Below, one piece after another: positions 55,248 through 64,000 of a stretch of DNA of 64,000 nucleotides. The notes under the pieces were generated by a model that made no database searches, had not been told where the DNA came from, and saw only the letters and a program-made list of their open reading frames with translations. The stretch's first letter is position 1, and every line of letters begins with the position of its first letter. This stretch comes from Indibacter alkaliphilus LW1. Lineage in GTDB: Bacteria > Bacteroidota > Bacteroidia > Cytophagales > Cyclobacteriaceae. The stretch is taken from contig NZ_ALWO02000023.1 in NCBI RefSeq assembly GCF_000295935.2, positions 372,001 to 436,000 on the forward strand, in the 5' to 3' direction. Position numbers and translations under genes: made by a program.

Positions 55248-56129
55248 ATGAAAACTTCAGTATTGCTAAAAATCAAACTACTGTTAATTCTATCTGTATT
55301 GATACCCATTAGTGAGCTATTTGCCCAACGACTCATTTCTACTGAGATAGTAGGAAATGGGCAGCCAATAATACTGATCCATGGAATGTCTTCCAGTAAA
55401 GGGGTTTGGGACGAAACAGTAGAGAGGTACCAAAGTCAATATGAATTGCACCTGGTCAGTATCAAAGGCTTTGGTAATAAGGAAATTGAAAGCTCTGAGC
55501 ATATTCTCGCTCAAATCAAAAATGAAGTAATCCAATACGTGAAGGATAATACTTTGACCAAGCCCATTCTTATTGGACACAGCATGGGAGGCTTTTTAGG
55601 TCTTTGGGCTGCGGCAGAAGAGCCTGATCTATTTGGAAAAATAGTTTCTGTGGATGGTGTACCTTATTTTCCTGTTTTGCAAATGCCAGGAATCACCCCT
55701 GAAACCGCCCAGCCCATGGTAGATGCTATGAAAGCCCAGTTTGCCAACAGTGATGAAAACAGTGCCAGGGCTACGCAGGAAATGATCGTATCTACGATGA
55801 TCGCTACTGACTCAAAAAGAGAAAAAGTAGTGCAAATGGGAATAGATTCCAACCCTGAAGTGATTGGCCAAGCCTACGGGGAAATGTTTCTTACAGATAT
55901 CCGGGACAAAGTATCTGAAATTAAGATACCTGTTTTGGTATTTGGAGCTTGGGCAGCCTACAAAAATTATGGAGCTACCAAAGAGTCCGTTGCTTCTGGG
56001 TATAAATCCCAATTGGCAAATATTGAAAATGTAACTTTTCTTTTAGCTGACAAGGCTTATCATTTTGTTTTTTACGACGAGCCTGATTGGTTTTATGATA
56101 ATTTGGATGAATTTATTGCCACCAAATAG
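55248..56129 (+). CDS. Exported alpha/beta hydrolase
   Basis: The 293-residue protein has a signal peptide (to about ELFAQ) and a compact alpha/beta hydrolase with HGMSSSKGVWDE, nucleophile elbow GHSMGG, Asp region FGAWAAYKNYG and His in KAYHFVFYDEP. It is divergent from the LytS/LytTR operon and may be its target. Substrate not known. Confidence 0.85.
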   Translation: MKTSVLLKIKLLLILSVLIPISELFAQRLISTEIVGNGQPIILIHGMSSSKGVWDETVERYQSQYELHLVSIKGFGNKEIESSEHILAQIKNEVIQYVKDNTLTKPILIGHSMGGFLGLWAAAEEPDLFGKIVSVDGVPYFPVLQMPGITPETAQPMVDAMKAQFANSDENSARATQEMIVSTMIATDSKREKVVQMGIDSNPEVIGQAYGEMFLTDIRDKVSEIKIPVLVFGAWAAYKNYGATKESVASGYKSQLANIENVTFLLADKAYHFVFYDEPDWFYDNLDEFIATK

Positions 56130-56314
56130 GCGAAAAAACCGCTGATCAGTAAAATCGGGAATTTTTAAAATTTGACAGAACTTAAAAATGTCTATGTCGT
56201 TGGTAAAGTTAGTTGAACACGCAATGACAATAGAATTTCTTTGATCTCATACGGAGAGTAAAGCTTTTCTTAATAAATAAGTTTAGTTTAGTTGATTAAG
56301 TCATTGTATAATTG

Positions 56315-56340
56315 TGGGCCCCGTTTAGGGGCCCATTTTG
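56315..56340. terminator. Strong bidirectional terminator between hydrolase and glgB
   Basis: TGGGCCCC-GTTTA-GGGGCCCA is a perfect 8-bp GC-rich stem, followed by TTTTG. Confidence 0.9.
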
Positions 56341-56354
56341 TTTTAATTCTTTTA

Positions 56355-58364
56355 TTACTTTTTCTTTAAAACCATCGCAGACCTATTCGGTAAATAAATT
56401 TTCAACTGCTGTTCTTCATTACAGGGATAAGTTAAATCGTCTTCTACCCGACCAAAACCACCAAAATCTTTGTGATCAGAATTTAAGATAATTATATATT
56501 CTCCAAGTTCAGGAACCTTGACTTCATATCCAAAGTAAGAATCTGATACATTAAAGCTGAAAATAAAGATCAGACCTGCTCTTTCGAAAACCAATATTTT
56601 CTTCTCTGCATCTAAAAACAGTTGATTGGCATGCGGAGAAGCACAAATTTTATATTCCTTTACCAATTGGATCATCGCCTGATCCCACATATTGAGATCA
56701 TAATACCTCAGGTGCTCAGAATCCACCAAAGACCACTGCCTCCTGGCGTACTGATAACTCCATTCGTTTCCTTCTCTGGGAAAGTCCACCCATTCAGGAT
56801 GTCCAAACTCATTTCCAATAAAATTGAGATACCCTTCTCCTCCGAGGGCTATGGTGATCAGCCTGATCATTTTGTGCAAAGCTACTCCCCTATCCACTAC
56901 CAATGAATTCTGTAGTTTGGTCATACTGGAGTACATTTCTTTATCCATGAGCCAAAAGGCTATGGATTTATCCCCTACCAATGCTTGGTCATGAGATTCT
57001 GCATAAGCTATTGTTTTTTCTCTCTTGGGCCTATTGGTAAGTTCATGCCACATTTCGAACATATCCCAGTGTTCATCAGGCTTGTGCTTGAGTGTTTTGA
57101 TCCAAAAGTCAGGAATACCCATCCCAAGCCTGAAATCAAAGCCAATTCCTCCATCTTTGAGAGGTCTACAGAGTCCTGGCATTCCGCTCACCTCTTCAGC
57201 TATAGAAATGGCCTGTGAGGAAAAATCATGAATGAGTTTGTTGGCCAGCTGAAGGTAAATGACTGCATCCCAATCGACCCCGTCATTAAAATATTTTTCA
57301 GCACTATCAAAAGAAACATGACCGTGGTGCAAATAAAGAATGGAAGTAACTCCATCCCACCTGAATCCGTCAAAGTGAAAATCTTCCATCCAATACCTGA
57401 CATTGGAAAGTAAAAACTGTTTTACATTCTGATTGCCATAATCAAATAATTTGGAGTCCCAGCCCTCATGATAGCCTCTCCCTCCCGGATGAAAGTAAAG
57501 ATGATCAGAACCATCAAATTCATTCAAGCCCTCATTGACATTTTTCACAGCATGGCTATGTACTATATCCATAATAACCGAAATACCCATATTATGGGCT
57601 TCATTGATCAGGAATTTCAAATCTTCGGGTGTGCCAAATCTTGAGGTTGGAGCAAAAAAATTAGAAACATGATATCCAAATGAACCATAATAAGGATGTT
57701 CCATAATGGCCATCATTTGAATGGTGTTATATCCTGCCTTTTTAATTCTGGGAAGTGTTATTTCTGCAAACTCCCTATAAGTACCTACACCTTCTTTTTC
57801 CTGAGCCATTCCTATATGGCATTCATAAATAAGTGGCTGTTCCAAGTTTTCACTAGGATCAAAAGCAGAGTCTGTCCAGATAAAAGTGTCCTCGGGAAAC
57901 CATAGCTGTCCAGCAAAGTCATGCGATTTTTCATCTTGAACTACCCGCCTGATATATGCAGGAATTCTGTCCAAAGCTCCATTTTTACCCTCAACATGGA
58001 CTTTGACCTTTGACCCATGGGTAAATTGATCTTTAAATTGGTCAAAGGGCAGGAAGATTTCCCAATCCCCTCTGTGGTTTTTCCTCAATGGGTGACTGTA
58101 TCTATCCCATCCATTGAAGTCCCCCATCAAAAATAAATTATATGCCGAAGGAGCCCACTCTCTGTAAACCCATCCATTGCGAAAAGAATCAAAGTTGATT
58201 CCATAATATTCATGAGCTCTGGCAAACTCAAGAATACTCCCAAAATCATACTCTATACTTTTGATGGTATCCAAATACCTTTGGTAACGCTCATAAACTT
58301 CCTTTGCAAAGTCACCAAGCCATTTTTCTTCCTTAACAAGAGGTAAAATATTTTTCTTTTCCAC
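56355..58364 (-). CDS. glgB: 1,4-alpha-glucan branching enzyme, eukaryotic (GH13_8) type
   Basis: The 669-residue protein begins at a GTG. It has an N-terminal CBM48-like domain (YREWAPSAYNLFLMGDFNGWD) and a GH13 barrel with DGFRWDGVTS (nucleophile Asp), AEEVSGMPG (acid Glu) and YAESHDQAL (stabilising Asp). Length and sequence match the eukaryotic-like GlgB common in Bacteroidota. No other glycogen genes are nearby; the minus-strand -7 box is close to TATCTTTA. Confidence 0.95.
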   Translation of the reverse strand: MEKKNILPLVKEEKWLGDFAKEVYERYQRYLDTIKSIEYDFGSILEFARAHEYYGINFDSFRNGWVYREWAPSAYNLFLMGDFNGWDRYSHPLRKNHRGDWEIFLPFDQFKDQFTHGSKVKVHVEGKNGALDRIPAYIRRVVQDEKSHDFAGQLWFPEDTFIWTDSAFDPSENLEQPLIYECHIGMAQEKEGVGTYREFAEITLPRIKKAGYNTIQMMAIMEHPYYGSFGYHVSNFFAPTSRFGTPEDLKFLINEAHNMGISVIMDIVHSHAVKNVNEGLNEFDGSDHLYFHPGGRGYHEGWDSKLFDYGNQNVKQFLLSNVRYWMEDFHFDGFRWDGVTSILYLHHGHVSFDSAEKYFNDGVDWDAVIYLQLANKLIHDFSSQAISIAEEVSGMPGLCRPLKDGGIGFDFRLGMGIPDFWIKTLKHKPDEHWDMFEMWHELTNRPKREKTIAYAESHDQALVGDKSIAFWLMDKEMYSSMTKLQNSLVVDRGVALHKMIRLITIALGGEGYLNFIGNEFGHPEWVDFPREGNEWSYQYARRQWSLVDSEHLRYYDLNMWDQAMIQLVKEYKICASPHANQLFLDAEKKILVFERAGLIFIFSFNVSDSYFGYEVKVPELGEYIIILNSDHKDFGGFGRVEDDLTYPCNEEQQLKIYLPNRSAMVLKKK

Positions 58365-58470
58365 AAAAAATCAATTCTGGTTGAATCTAAAGATAGAAAG
58401 AAAACATCAGTGCCCACAAAGATTGTAGAGCAATTTGGTCTTAAATTTTTTGGGACTTAATGGAGAGTCA

Positions 58471-58686
58471 CTAAACTGCTATAAAATACAGCATCGCCGA
58501 TGCCAATGTATACCCCATCAAAAATGAAAAGAAAATGGGGGTAGATAATGAAAACTTGAGGTACTCGGGAACATTTTTGTGGTGATTGAAATGGGAAATT
58601 TTTCTAAGGTACTTATCCGGAAAAAGTGAAAGAAATGTCAGGCCATAAAGAGTGGTAAGAAGTAGTAAAGAAAATAGTGTCTCCAT
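58471..58686 (-). CDS. Small two-span membrane protein of unknown function
   Basis: The 71-residue frame (ATG at 58686; a TTG gives seven more residues) has two hydrophobic spans (LFSLLLLTTLYGLTFLSLF and FFSFLMGYTLASAMLYFI) around a loop rich in His and Lys. I recognise no family. It lies alone between glgB and the LacI gene. Confidence 0.55.
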   Translation of the reverse strand: METLFSLLLLTTLYGLTFLSLFPDKYLRKISHFNHHKNVPEYLKFSLSTPIFFSFLMGYTLASAMLYFIAV

Positions 58687-58764
58687 ATCTTTTTTGATCT
58701 GCGACAAAGATATGATTTACCCTTTGAAATACTGAAGAAATATTATAAAATCTTTACCTAAATA

Positions 58765-59817
58765 TTACTGTAATGTTACCTTGTCAGAGTTCTTGGTTGA
58801 AGTGGTAGAACCTCTTATGATCAGGTTAGTTTTCAATTCTATGATTTCATCATTTTCCACATCATGATTTTTGATCAAATCGATCAATTTTAAAACAGCT
58901 TTTTGTCCCATCTCATAGCCATGCTGATCCACAGAACTTAACCCGGGGTTGACTATTTCAGCCAGTTTCCAATTGCTGAAACCCATCACTCCCACTTGTT
59001 CGGGGATTTGGATTGATTTTTCTTTCAGGTATTTCAAAACACCCATAGCAACAAGGTCAGTGATACAAAAAATGGCATCTGGAGGATTCTTACTTTCCAT
59101 CAATTCCTTGCAAAAATCATATCCCTCTTGCTCATGTATTAGTTTACATCCTTTTACCCATTCTTCACGAAGTTCAAGTCCGTGATCAAGCAAGGCCTGC
59201 TTATACCCCATGGCTCTCTCACTGGCATTTTTCACCTCCGTTCTGCCTCTGATATGGGCGATTTTTCTAAAGCCTTGTCCTATCAAATGTTTGACAGCCA
59301 TATAAGACCCGTTAAAATCATCCACAATGACTTTTGGCGTATTGAGATGGTCTGTAATTTTATCAAACTGTACAACAGGCTTACCTTCCTCCAAAAACTC
59401 TTTCAAATGCACTCCCTCTACAGTCTCATTTGATATGGATATCAATAAACCATCCACACTGCTTGCCAACATTGTTCTACATGCCATCACTTCATCAGCA
59501 AGGATATCATTGGATTGACTGACCAAAATATTATAACCGTTTTTCTTTGCTGTATCAATGGCTCCGCTGATGACCGTAGAAAAAAAATGGTGTACAAGCT
59601 CGGGCACGATTAATCCAAGGTTAAAGGTTCTGTTTTTTCTAAAATTAACAGCAAGGGTATTGGGTACATAGTGATGTTTTTCTGCGTAGGCTTTTACCAA
59701 CCTGATAGTGTCTTCAGCAATATCCGGATGCTCTTTCAATGCCCTGGAAGCGGTAGAAATAGATATCCCCAATTCTCTGGCTATGTCTTTTAAAGTAAGC
59801 TTTCTTTTTTCGGTCAT
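58765..59817 (-). CDS. LacI family regulator of the putative sucrose locus
   Basis: The 350-residue protein has the HTH LTLKDIARELGISISTASRALKEHP and LacI effector domain (VVQFDKITDH, DAIFCITD). It is divergent from the SSS/GH100-like/fructokinase operon. An inverted repeat GTGCAAAC/GTTTGCAC at 59932-59964 in the gap is the likely operator region. Confidence 0.92.
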   Translation of the reverse strand: MTEKRKLTLKDIARELGISISTASRALKEHPDIAEDTIRLVKAYAEKHHYVPNTLAVNFRKNRTFNLGLIVPELVHHFFSTVISGAIDTAKKNGYNILVSQSNDILADEVMACRTMLASSVDGLLISISNETVEGVHLKEFLEEGKPVVQFDKITDHLNTPKVIVDDFNGSYMAVKHLIGQGFRKIAHIRGRTEVKNASERAMGYKQALLDHGLELREEWVKGCKLIHEQEGYDFCKELMESKNPPDAIFCITDLVAMGVLKYLKEKSIQIPEQVGVMGFSNWKLAEIVNPGLSSVDQHGYEMGQKAVLKLIDLIKNHDVENDEIIELKTNLIIRGSTTSTKNSDKVTLQ

Positions 59818-59931
59818 TTATGGGTGCATTAAACGGATAATATTAGTTCTTATAATACGCTTTTCCAAAAAGTGGTTTTCATAAATGATAATTATTTAGA
59901 ACCACTTTAAATAAGACTCCTGCAATGGGTT

Positions 59932-59964
59932 GTGCAAACGATTGAAATTTTTAAAGGTTTGCAC
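59932..59964. promoter_or_regulatory. Inverted repeat GTGCAAAC / GTTTGCAC before the SSS gene
   Basis: Two 8-base arms are separated by 17 bases. Inside the left arm CAAACGATTG has the LacI-style central CG. It lies 108 bases before the SSS start. Confidence 0.45.
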
Positions 59965-60071
59965 CTTGAAGAATAAATAATTTACTTCCCTAGGGTATTT
60001 CAATAGTTAATTTGGTAAAGCCTTTTACTAGCATGATTTGTTTGTTTCAAATTTTCAAAAACTTCTAAAAC

Positions 60072-61661
60072 ATGAATCTGGAGCTTATAGGTTACCTGGA
60101 TTTAATCATCATCATCATTTATTTGATTGGGATGATTGTGTATGGCCTTTATCATGCAAAGCGAGAAAGTTCTGAAGACTATTTTCTGGCAGGAAGGAGC
60201 ATGACTTGGCCAGTAGTAGGGATTTCTCTTTTTGCAGCAAATATCTCCAGCACAACATTGATTGGTCTGGCGGGGGATGCCTACAGTACCGGAATTTCAG
60301 TCTATAATTATGAGTGGATGGCAGCTGTGATTTTGGTTTTTTTCAGCATTTTCTTTCTTCCTTTTTATCTAAGATCAGGAGTGTTTACTATGCCGGAATT
60401 TCTTGAGCGCAGATATGATAGAAGAAGCAGATACTATTTTTCATTTATAACTCTTATCGGAAATGTTTTAATAGAGACAGCCGCAGGTCTTTATGCCGGC
60501 AGTTTAATTCTCAAGTTAGTTTTTCCGGATATCAGTATGACTGTAATTATAATGATATTGGCTGCTGCCGCCGCCGCATATACCATACCTGGAGGGTTAT
60601 CTTCGGTGATTCAGACAGAAGTCATACAAGCGATATTGCTGTTGGCAGGTTCACTTATTCTAACATATGTCGCCTTTCGGGAAGTGGGCGGCTGGGAGAA
60701 TGTCATGGCGGTAACTCCACCAGAAATGGTAAGCCTGATAAGGCCTATTGATGATCCTTCCGTTCCATGGACGGGGCTTATCTTTGGAGTGCCCCTACTC
60801 GGCTTTTACTTTTGGGCAAATAATCAGTTTATGGTTCAGAGGATATTGACAGCTAAAGATCTCAATCATGGCAGGTGGGGAGCCTTGTTTGCCGGTTTGC
60901 TTAAATTACCGGTTTTGTTTTTCATGGTTTTGCCAGGAACAATGGCTAGGGTGATTTTTCCGGAGTTGGATAATCCAGATACAGTTTTTCCACAATTGGT
61001 ATTTAATTTACTTCCAGTAGGCCTAATAGGTCTCTTGATGGCAGGTTTGCTTGCAGCCATGTCTTCAAGTATTAGCGCGACCTTGAATTCAGCCTCTACA
61101 TTGATAACCATGGACTTTGTGAAAAACCTGAGGCCTGGACTGGACAGCAAACAATTGGTAAGAGTTGGACAAATTGCCACGGTTATTTTAGTCTTGCTCG
61201 CTGCAGCTTGGACTCCTCAGATTGAAAAATTTGATTCACTTTTCAAATACCTGCAAATGGTAGTAGGTCTTATTGCTCCTCCTGTGGTGGTTGTTTTTAT
61301 TTTTGGCATGTTTTGGAAAAGGGGAAATGCAGATGGTGCTTTTTATAGTTTGCTTACTGGCTTTGCAACTGCCGCGGTCCTGATCTTTATCAATGTGAGC
61401 ATGCCCGAATCAGGAATAGCCCAAATGCACTTTTTACATACAGCACCCTTACTGTTTTCATTCTGTGCAGTAGTATATGTTTTGATCAGTTTTTCCGGTA
61501 AGCGTCCCAGTGATGAAAAAATCAGGGATTACACTTGGAAGAATAAGATTTATACAGATGAAACTGCTTCTTTGGCTGCCTTACCATGGTACAAAAACTT
61601 CCGAATACTTTCGGTGTTTCTTCTTATTATAACCTTTGTCATTGTATGGATATTCAGATAG
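60072..61661 (+). CDS. SSS family sodium:solute symporter
   Basis: The 529-residue protein has about 13-14 membrane spans and SSS signatures: FAANISSTTLIGLAGDAY near residue 55, FWANNQFMVQRILTAKD and the ISATLNSASTL region of the sodium site. It is a Na+-coupled sugar carrier of the SGLT type. The downstream GH100-like and fructokinase genes suggest sucrose or another fructoside as substrate. Its end overlaps the next start by 16 bases. Confidence 0.93.
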   Translation: MNLELIGYLDLIIIIIYLIGMIVYGLYHAKRESSEDYFLAGRSMTWPVVGISLFAANISSTTLIGLAGDAYSTGISVYNYEWMAAVILVFFSIFFLPFYLRSGVFTMPEFLERRYDRRSRYYFSFITLIGNVLIETAAGLYAGSLILKLVFPDISMTVIIMILAAAAAAYTIPGGLSSVIQTEVIQAILLLAGSLILTYVAFREVGGWENVMAVTPPEMVSLIRPIDDPSVPWTGLIFGVPLLGFYFWANNQFMVQRILTAKDLNHGRWGALFAGLLKLPVLFFMVLPGTMARVIFPELDNPDTVFPQLVFNLLPVGLIGLLMAGLLAAMSSSISATLNSASTLITMDFVKNLRPGLDSKQLVRVGQIATVILVLLAAAWTPQIEKFDSLFKYLQMVVGLIAPPVVVVFIFGMFWKRGNADGAFYSLLTGFATAAVLIFINVSMPESGIAQMHFLHTAPLLFSFCAVVYVLISFSGKRPSDEKIRDYTWKNKIYTDETASLAALPWYKNFRILSVFLLIITFVIVWIFR

Positions 61662-62818
61662 CAAATGAAGCGGCATTGGGTCTTTTGCGCAGAGCTTCCC
61701 ACCGAACGGGATTTTTGGCATCAGCAATTGAAAAAGATAATTACAAACGGGTCTGGGCAAGAGATGGGGTGATAACAGGTATTGCAGCTTTGTCAAGTAG
61801 AGAGAATGATTTGATTTATACTTTTCATCAAACTTTGATTACTCTTGGAAATCACATCAGCCCGCAAGGTCATGTTCCTTCCAATGTAGATATAAATTCT
61901 GGACGGGTCAGTTACGGTGGATTGGCAGGCAGGGCAGATGCAGGGAGCTGGTGGCTGATTGGGTTATGTCTTTATGTAAAATATACCGGTGAAAAACATC
62001 TTATAGACAGGTATGAAAGTGAAATTGAAAATGTTATCCAATTGCAACAAGCCTGGGAATACAATAACAAAAACCTCCTTTATGTTCCTCTTGCAGGTGA
62101 CTGGGCTGATGAATATGTATTGCATGGATATGTTCTATACGATCAGGTTTTGCGCTACGCTGCTCTAAGATTATGTGCCCAATTATTGGAAAGGCCAAAT
62201 TGGATGGAAAAATCTGAAGCAATCAAAATTGCAATTTATCAAAATTATTTTCTTCATAAAGATTGGATGTCCTCAGGTATTCATTCAGTTGCCAAAAATA
62301 AAATTCAAGCACGTATCGGAACAGTTCCCTGGCTTTTAGCTTCATTTCATCCGGCAGGCTATCAACCTTATTTTGATTTTTTGGGAAATGCACTGGCCAT
62401 GATTTTTAAAATTCATCCGGACCCTATTACCTGTCTGAAATGGACTGAAGAAAAAATCGGGACCTTAGCCCCTGCCTTTTATCCAACAATTATGGAAGGC
62501 GATTCTGATTATTCTCTTTTACAGGAAAATTATAGGTATGAATTCAGAAATAGACCACATGAGTTTCATAATGGAGGTATTTGGCCTATGGTCAACGGTT
62601 TTTGGGGAGTGGCGGCCTTTCTTCACAAGGGGAAAGCAGAAGCTAAGGAAATTGCAAATCAAATAGTCCAGCTCAACTCCATGAATGATTGGGAGTTCAA
62701 TGAATGCTTTCACGGAAGCTCTCATCTACCTTGCGGAGTACAGCAGTGCACATGGAGTGGTGCAGGGCAATTGCTGCTCAGTAACGTTATTCAAAAAGGA
62801 TTTTATTTAATGGATTGA
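61646..62818 (+). CDS. GH100-like neutral/alkaline invertase
   Basis: The 390-residue protein (ATG at 61646; an upstream start is inside the symporter) is an all-alpha (alpha/alpha)6 glycosidase. VWARDGVITGIAAL, PQGHVPSN, AGRADAGSWWLIGLCLY, LHGYVLYDQVLRYAALRLCA and FHNGGIWPM align by motif with the neutral invertase family. The Asp of WARDG is a good catalytic candidate. It can also be read as a distant amylo-alpha-1,6-glucosidase. Cytosolic cleavage of imported sucrose to glucose and fructose is inferred from the fructokinase that follows. Confidence 0.75.
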   Translation: MDIQIANEAALGLLRRASHRTGFLASAIEKDNYKRVWARDGVITGIAALSSRENDLIYTFHQTLITLGNHISPQGHVPSNVDINSGRVSYGGLAGRADAGSWWLIGLCLYVKYTGEKHLIDRYESEIENVIQLQQAWEYNNKNLLYVPLAGDWADEYVLHGYVLYDQVLRYAALRLCAQLLERPNWMEKSEAIKIAIYQNYFLHKDWMSSGIHSVAKNKIQARIGTVPWLLASFHPAGYQPYFDFLGNALAMIFKIHPDPITCLKWTEEKIGTLAPAFYPTIMEGDSDYSLLQENYRYEFRNRPHEFHNGGIWPMVNGFWGVAAFLHKGKAEAKEIANQIVQLNSMNDWEFNECFHGSSHLPCGVQQCTWSGAGQLLLSNVIQKGFYLMD

Positions 62819-62819
62819 C

Positions 62820-63740
62820 ATGCAAAAAGATATTGATATCATCGTAGTTGGAGAGCTGCTAGTGGACCTTATCGGTCATGAATTTAGGGATGAAATATTC
62901 AGGACCCATTCCTTTAGGAGGTTTCAGGGAGGAAGCCCGGCCAATCTTGGTGCAAATATGCAGAGACTCACCAAAAAAGCTCATTTGATTGCTAGCGTTG
63001 GCAAGGATGGCATGGGGGAGTATCTTATTCATGAGTTGGACAAATTGGGCTTGGATACCAGAGGTGTTAAGGAAAGGTCGGAGTACCCTACTTCATTGGT
63101 ACTGCTTTCCAGAACTCATGGAACTCCTGATTTTATTGCTTACAGAGAAGCTGATCATTATATATTTTCCCAAGATATAGGCAATGATGTCCTTGAGCGC
63201 TCACGCTTGTACCATACCACTTGTTTTGCCCTGAGCCGTCAGCCGTCACAAAGGTCTATTCTAGAAGGCGCAAGAAGAGCTTTGGAACTTGGTGTTCAAC
63301 TCAGTATAGATTTAAATTATGCACCAACTATCTGGCCCGACCATATTGAAGCTTTGCATGTGATTCAGAGTTATTGTAACCTTTCAGCTTTTGTAAAAGT
63401 AAGTCAGGATGATTGCCAAAGGATTTTCAGAAGAGAAATAAGCCCTGAATCTGCCTGTCAAACGATTCTGGATTGGGGTGCAAAAATCGTGTGTTTTACA
63501 ATGGGGAAAAAAGGAAGCATGCTATGGACTGATGATGGAAAAAAAATAAGTATCCCGGCAGAAGAAGTCAAAGTATTGGGAGATGCAACAGGTGCCGGAG
63601 ATGCTTATTGGGCAGGTTTTCTTTCAGCCTGGCTAGATGGAGAATCCTGGAAAGTCTGTGTTGCAAAAGCGTCTAAAATGGCAGCCCTAAAACTTTCCTT
63701 AGATGGACCTTTACCTGAAAAAGTCTATTTAGATGGATAG
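62820..63740 (+). CDS. PfkB family fructokinase
   Basis: The 306-residue ribokinase-fold protein has the N-terminal GGSPANLGANMQRL and the C-terminal GATGAGDAYWAGFLSAWL with the catalytic Asp. It starts one base after the GH100-like gene stop. PfkB sugar kinases in such clusters phosphorylate fructose. The end of the gene lies in a long hairpin shared with the convergent OmpA gene. Confidence 0.9.
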   Translation: MQKDIDIIVVGELLVDLIGHEFRDEIFRTHSFRRFQGGSPANLGANMQRLTKKAHLIASVGKDGMGEYLIHELDKLGLDTRGVKERSEYPTSLVLLSRTHGTPDFIAYREADHYIFSQDIGNDVLERSRLYHTTCFALSRQPSQRSILEGARRALELGVQLSIDLNYAPTIWPDHIEALHVIQSYCNLSAFVKVSQDDCQRIFRREISPESACQTILDWGAKIVCFTMGKKGSMLWTDDGKKISIPAEEVKVLGDATGAGDAYWAGFLSAWLDGESWKVCVAKASKMAALKLSLDGPLPEKVYLDG

Positions 63741-63763
63741 AAGGTTTCCTCTAACCTTCTATC
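63736..63763. terminator. Long convergent hairpin between fructokinase and OmpA genes
   Basis: GATAGAAGGTT and AACCTTCTATC form a perfect 11-bp stem with a TCCTCT loop. It contains the stop codons of both genes. The T-tract behind it is weak. Confidence 0.7.
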
Positions 63764-64000
63764 ATCATTTCAACTCTTCTATTCTGAATTCTTCCCTCTT
63801 CAGTACTGTTATCAGCAATAGGCCTAGTGCCTCCCCACCCGGAAATCCTAATTCTTTCAAACTCCACTCCATTGAGAGTGAGATATCCCCTGATTTTTGA
63901 GGCTCTTTTAAGGGATAGGTCTTTGTTCAACACAGGGTCACCTGCGTTATCAGTATGCCCTTCTAGTCTTATTTTCAAGCTTTCATTCTCTTTTAGAAAT
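63751..64000 (-). CDS. OmpA-family C-terminal domain protein (partial, 5' end outside window)
   Basis: The frame stays open to the window edge. The visible end is the peptidoglycan-binding OmpA domain: EGHTDNAGD, LSLKRASKIRGYL, ISGWGGTRPIADN and the final RRVEMMIEG, with the conserved Asp and Arg that bind meso-diaminopimelate. The N-terminal part is unknown. It is convergent with the fructokinase gene. Confidence 0.9.
   Translation of the reverse strand, partial: FLKENESLKIRLEGHTDNAGDPVLNKDLSLKRASKIRGYLTLNGVEFERIRISGWGGTRPIADNSTEEGRIQNRRVEMMIEG

Overview
The window reads as a chromosomal segment of a Bacteroidota bacterium, most likely a marine or aquatic Cytophagales member of the Cyclobacteriaceae type (Algoriphagus/Belliella/Aquiflexum-like). 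This rests on the low G+C content, several start regions with the Bacteroidota -7 box TAnnTTTG, a TonB-dependent receptor with a carboxypeptidase-like N-terminal domain, many lipoproteins with a Cys lipobox, LytTR and 7TMR-DISM signalling proteins, a eukaryotic-type glycogen branching enzyme, and SDR-type mannonate oxidoreductase. The genus is inference. I see no rRNA, tRNA, insertion sequence, phage or CRISPR array.

Layout. 1-598: C-terminal half of gamma-glutamyltranspeptidase. 724-4020: exported alpha/beta hydrolase, a DUF3820 protein and a subtilisin-like lipoprotein protease. 4353-8887: a TonB receptor and His-rich lipoproteins, probably for zinc uptake. 9011-13043: DNA-repair ligase and Lhr-type helicase. 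13207-18699: TPR histidine kinase, TrkH/TrkA potassium uptake and a TPR protein. 18959-20173: COG0523 metal-chaperone GTPase. 20224-28443: RmuC, alpha/beta hydrolase, secreted zinc-finger TPR protein, YfcC carrier, patatin, aldo/keto reductase and TyrS. 28550-35048: lipoprotein, TetR regulator, MDR reductase and an SDR / acyl-CoA dehydrogenase / APH-like kinase / 3-hydroxyacyl-CoA dehydrogenase operon. 35295-39676: hybrid kinase, DUF1460 amidase, a DUF3307 gene broken by an in-frame amber codon, and SatD. 40101-42874: 3-keto-glycoside enzymes. 43088-53102: glucuronate/glucuronoxylan catabolism (LacI, UxaC, mannonate oxidoreductase, UxuA, GH43, LacI, GH67). 53137-56129: LytTR two-component system, a tiny membrane peptide and an alpha/beta hydrolase. 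56355-58686: GlgB and a small membrane protein. 58765-63740: a LacI / SSS symporter / GH100-like invertase / fructokinase set, probably for sucrose. The window ends in an OmpA-domain protein.

How the genes work together. Three start regions (4332-4348, 6775-6791, 18928-18944) carry versions of one palindrome, TTGCAACATTGTTGCAA. This ties the TonB receptor and its His-rich lipoproteins to the COG0523 GTPase and suggests a zinc-starvation regulon. The 31151-35048 operon looks like a bacterial 4-hydroxyacyl-CoA degradation route of the ACAD10/11 and Lva type. The 44288-53102 block takes methylglucuronoxylan side chains to 2-keto-3-deoxygluconate: GH67 frees the uronic acid, UxaC and the SDR convert it to mannonate, and UxuA dehydrates it. 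The satD promoter carries a striking array of half-sites at 14-bp intervals.
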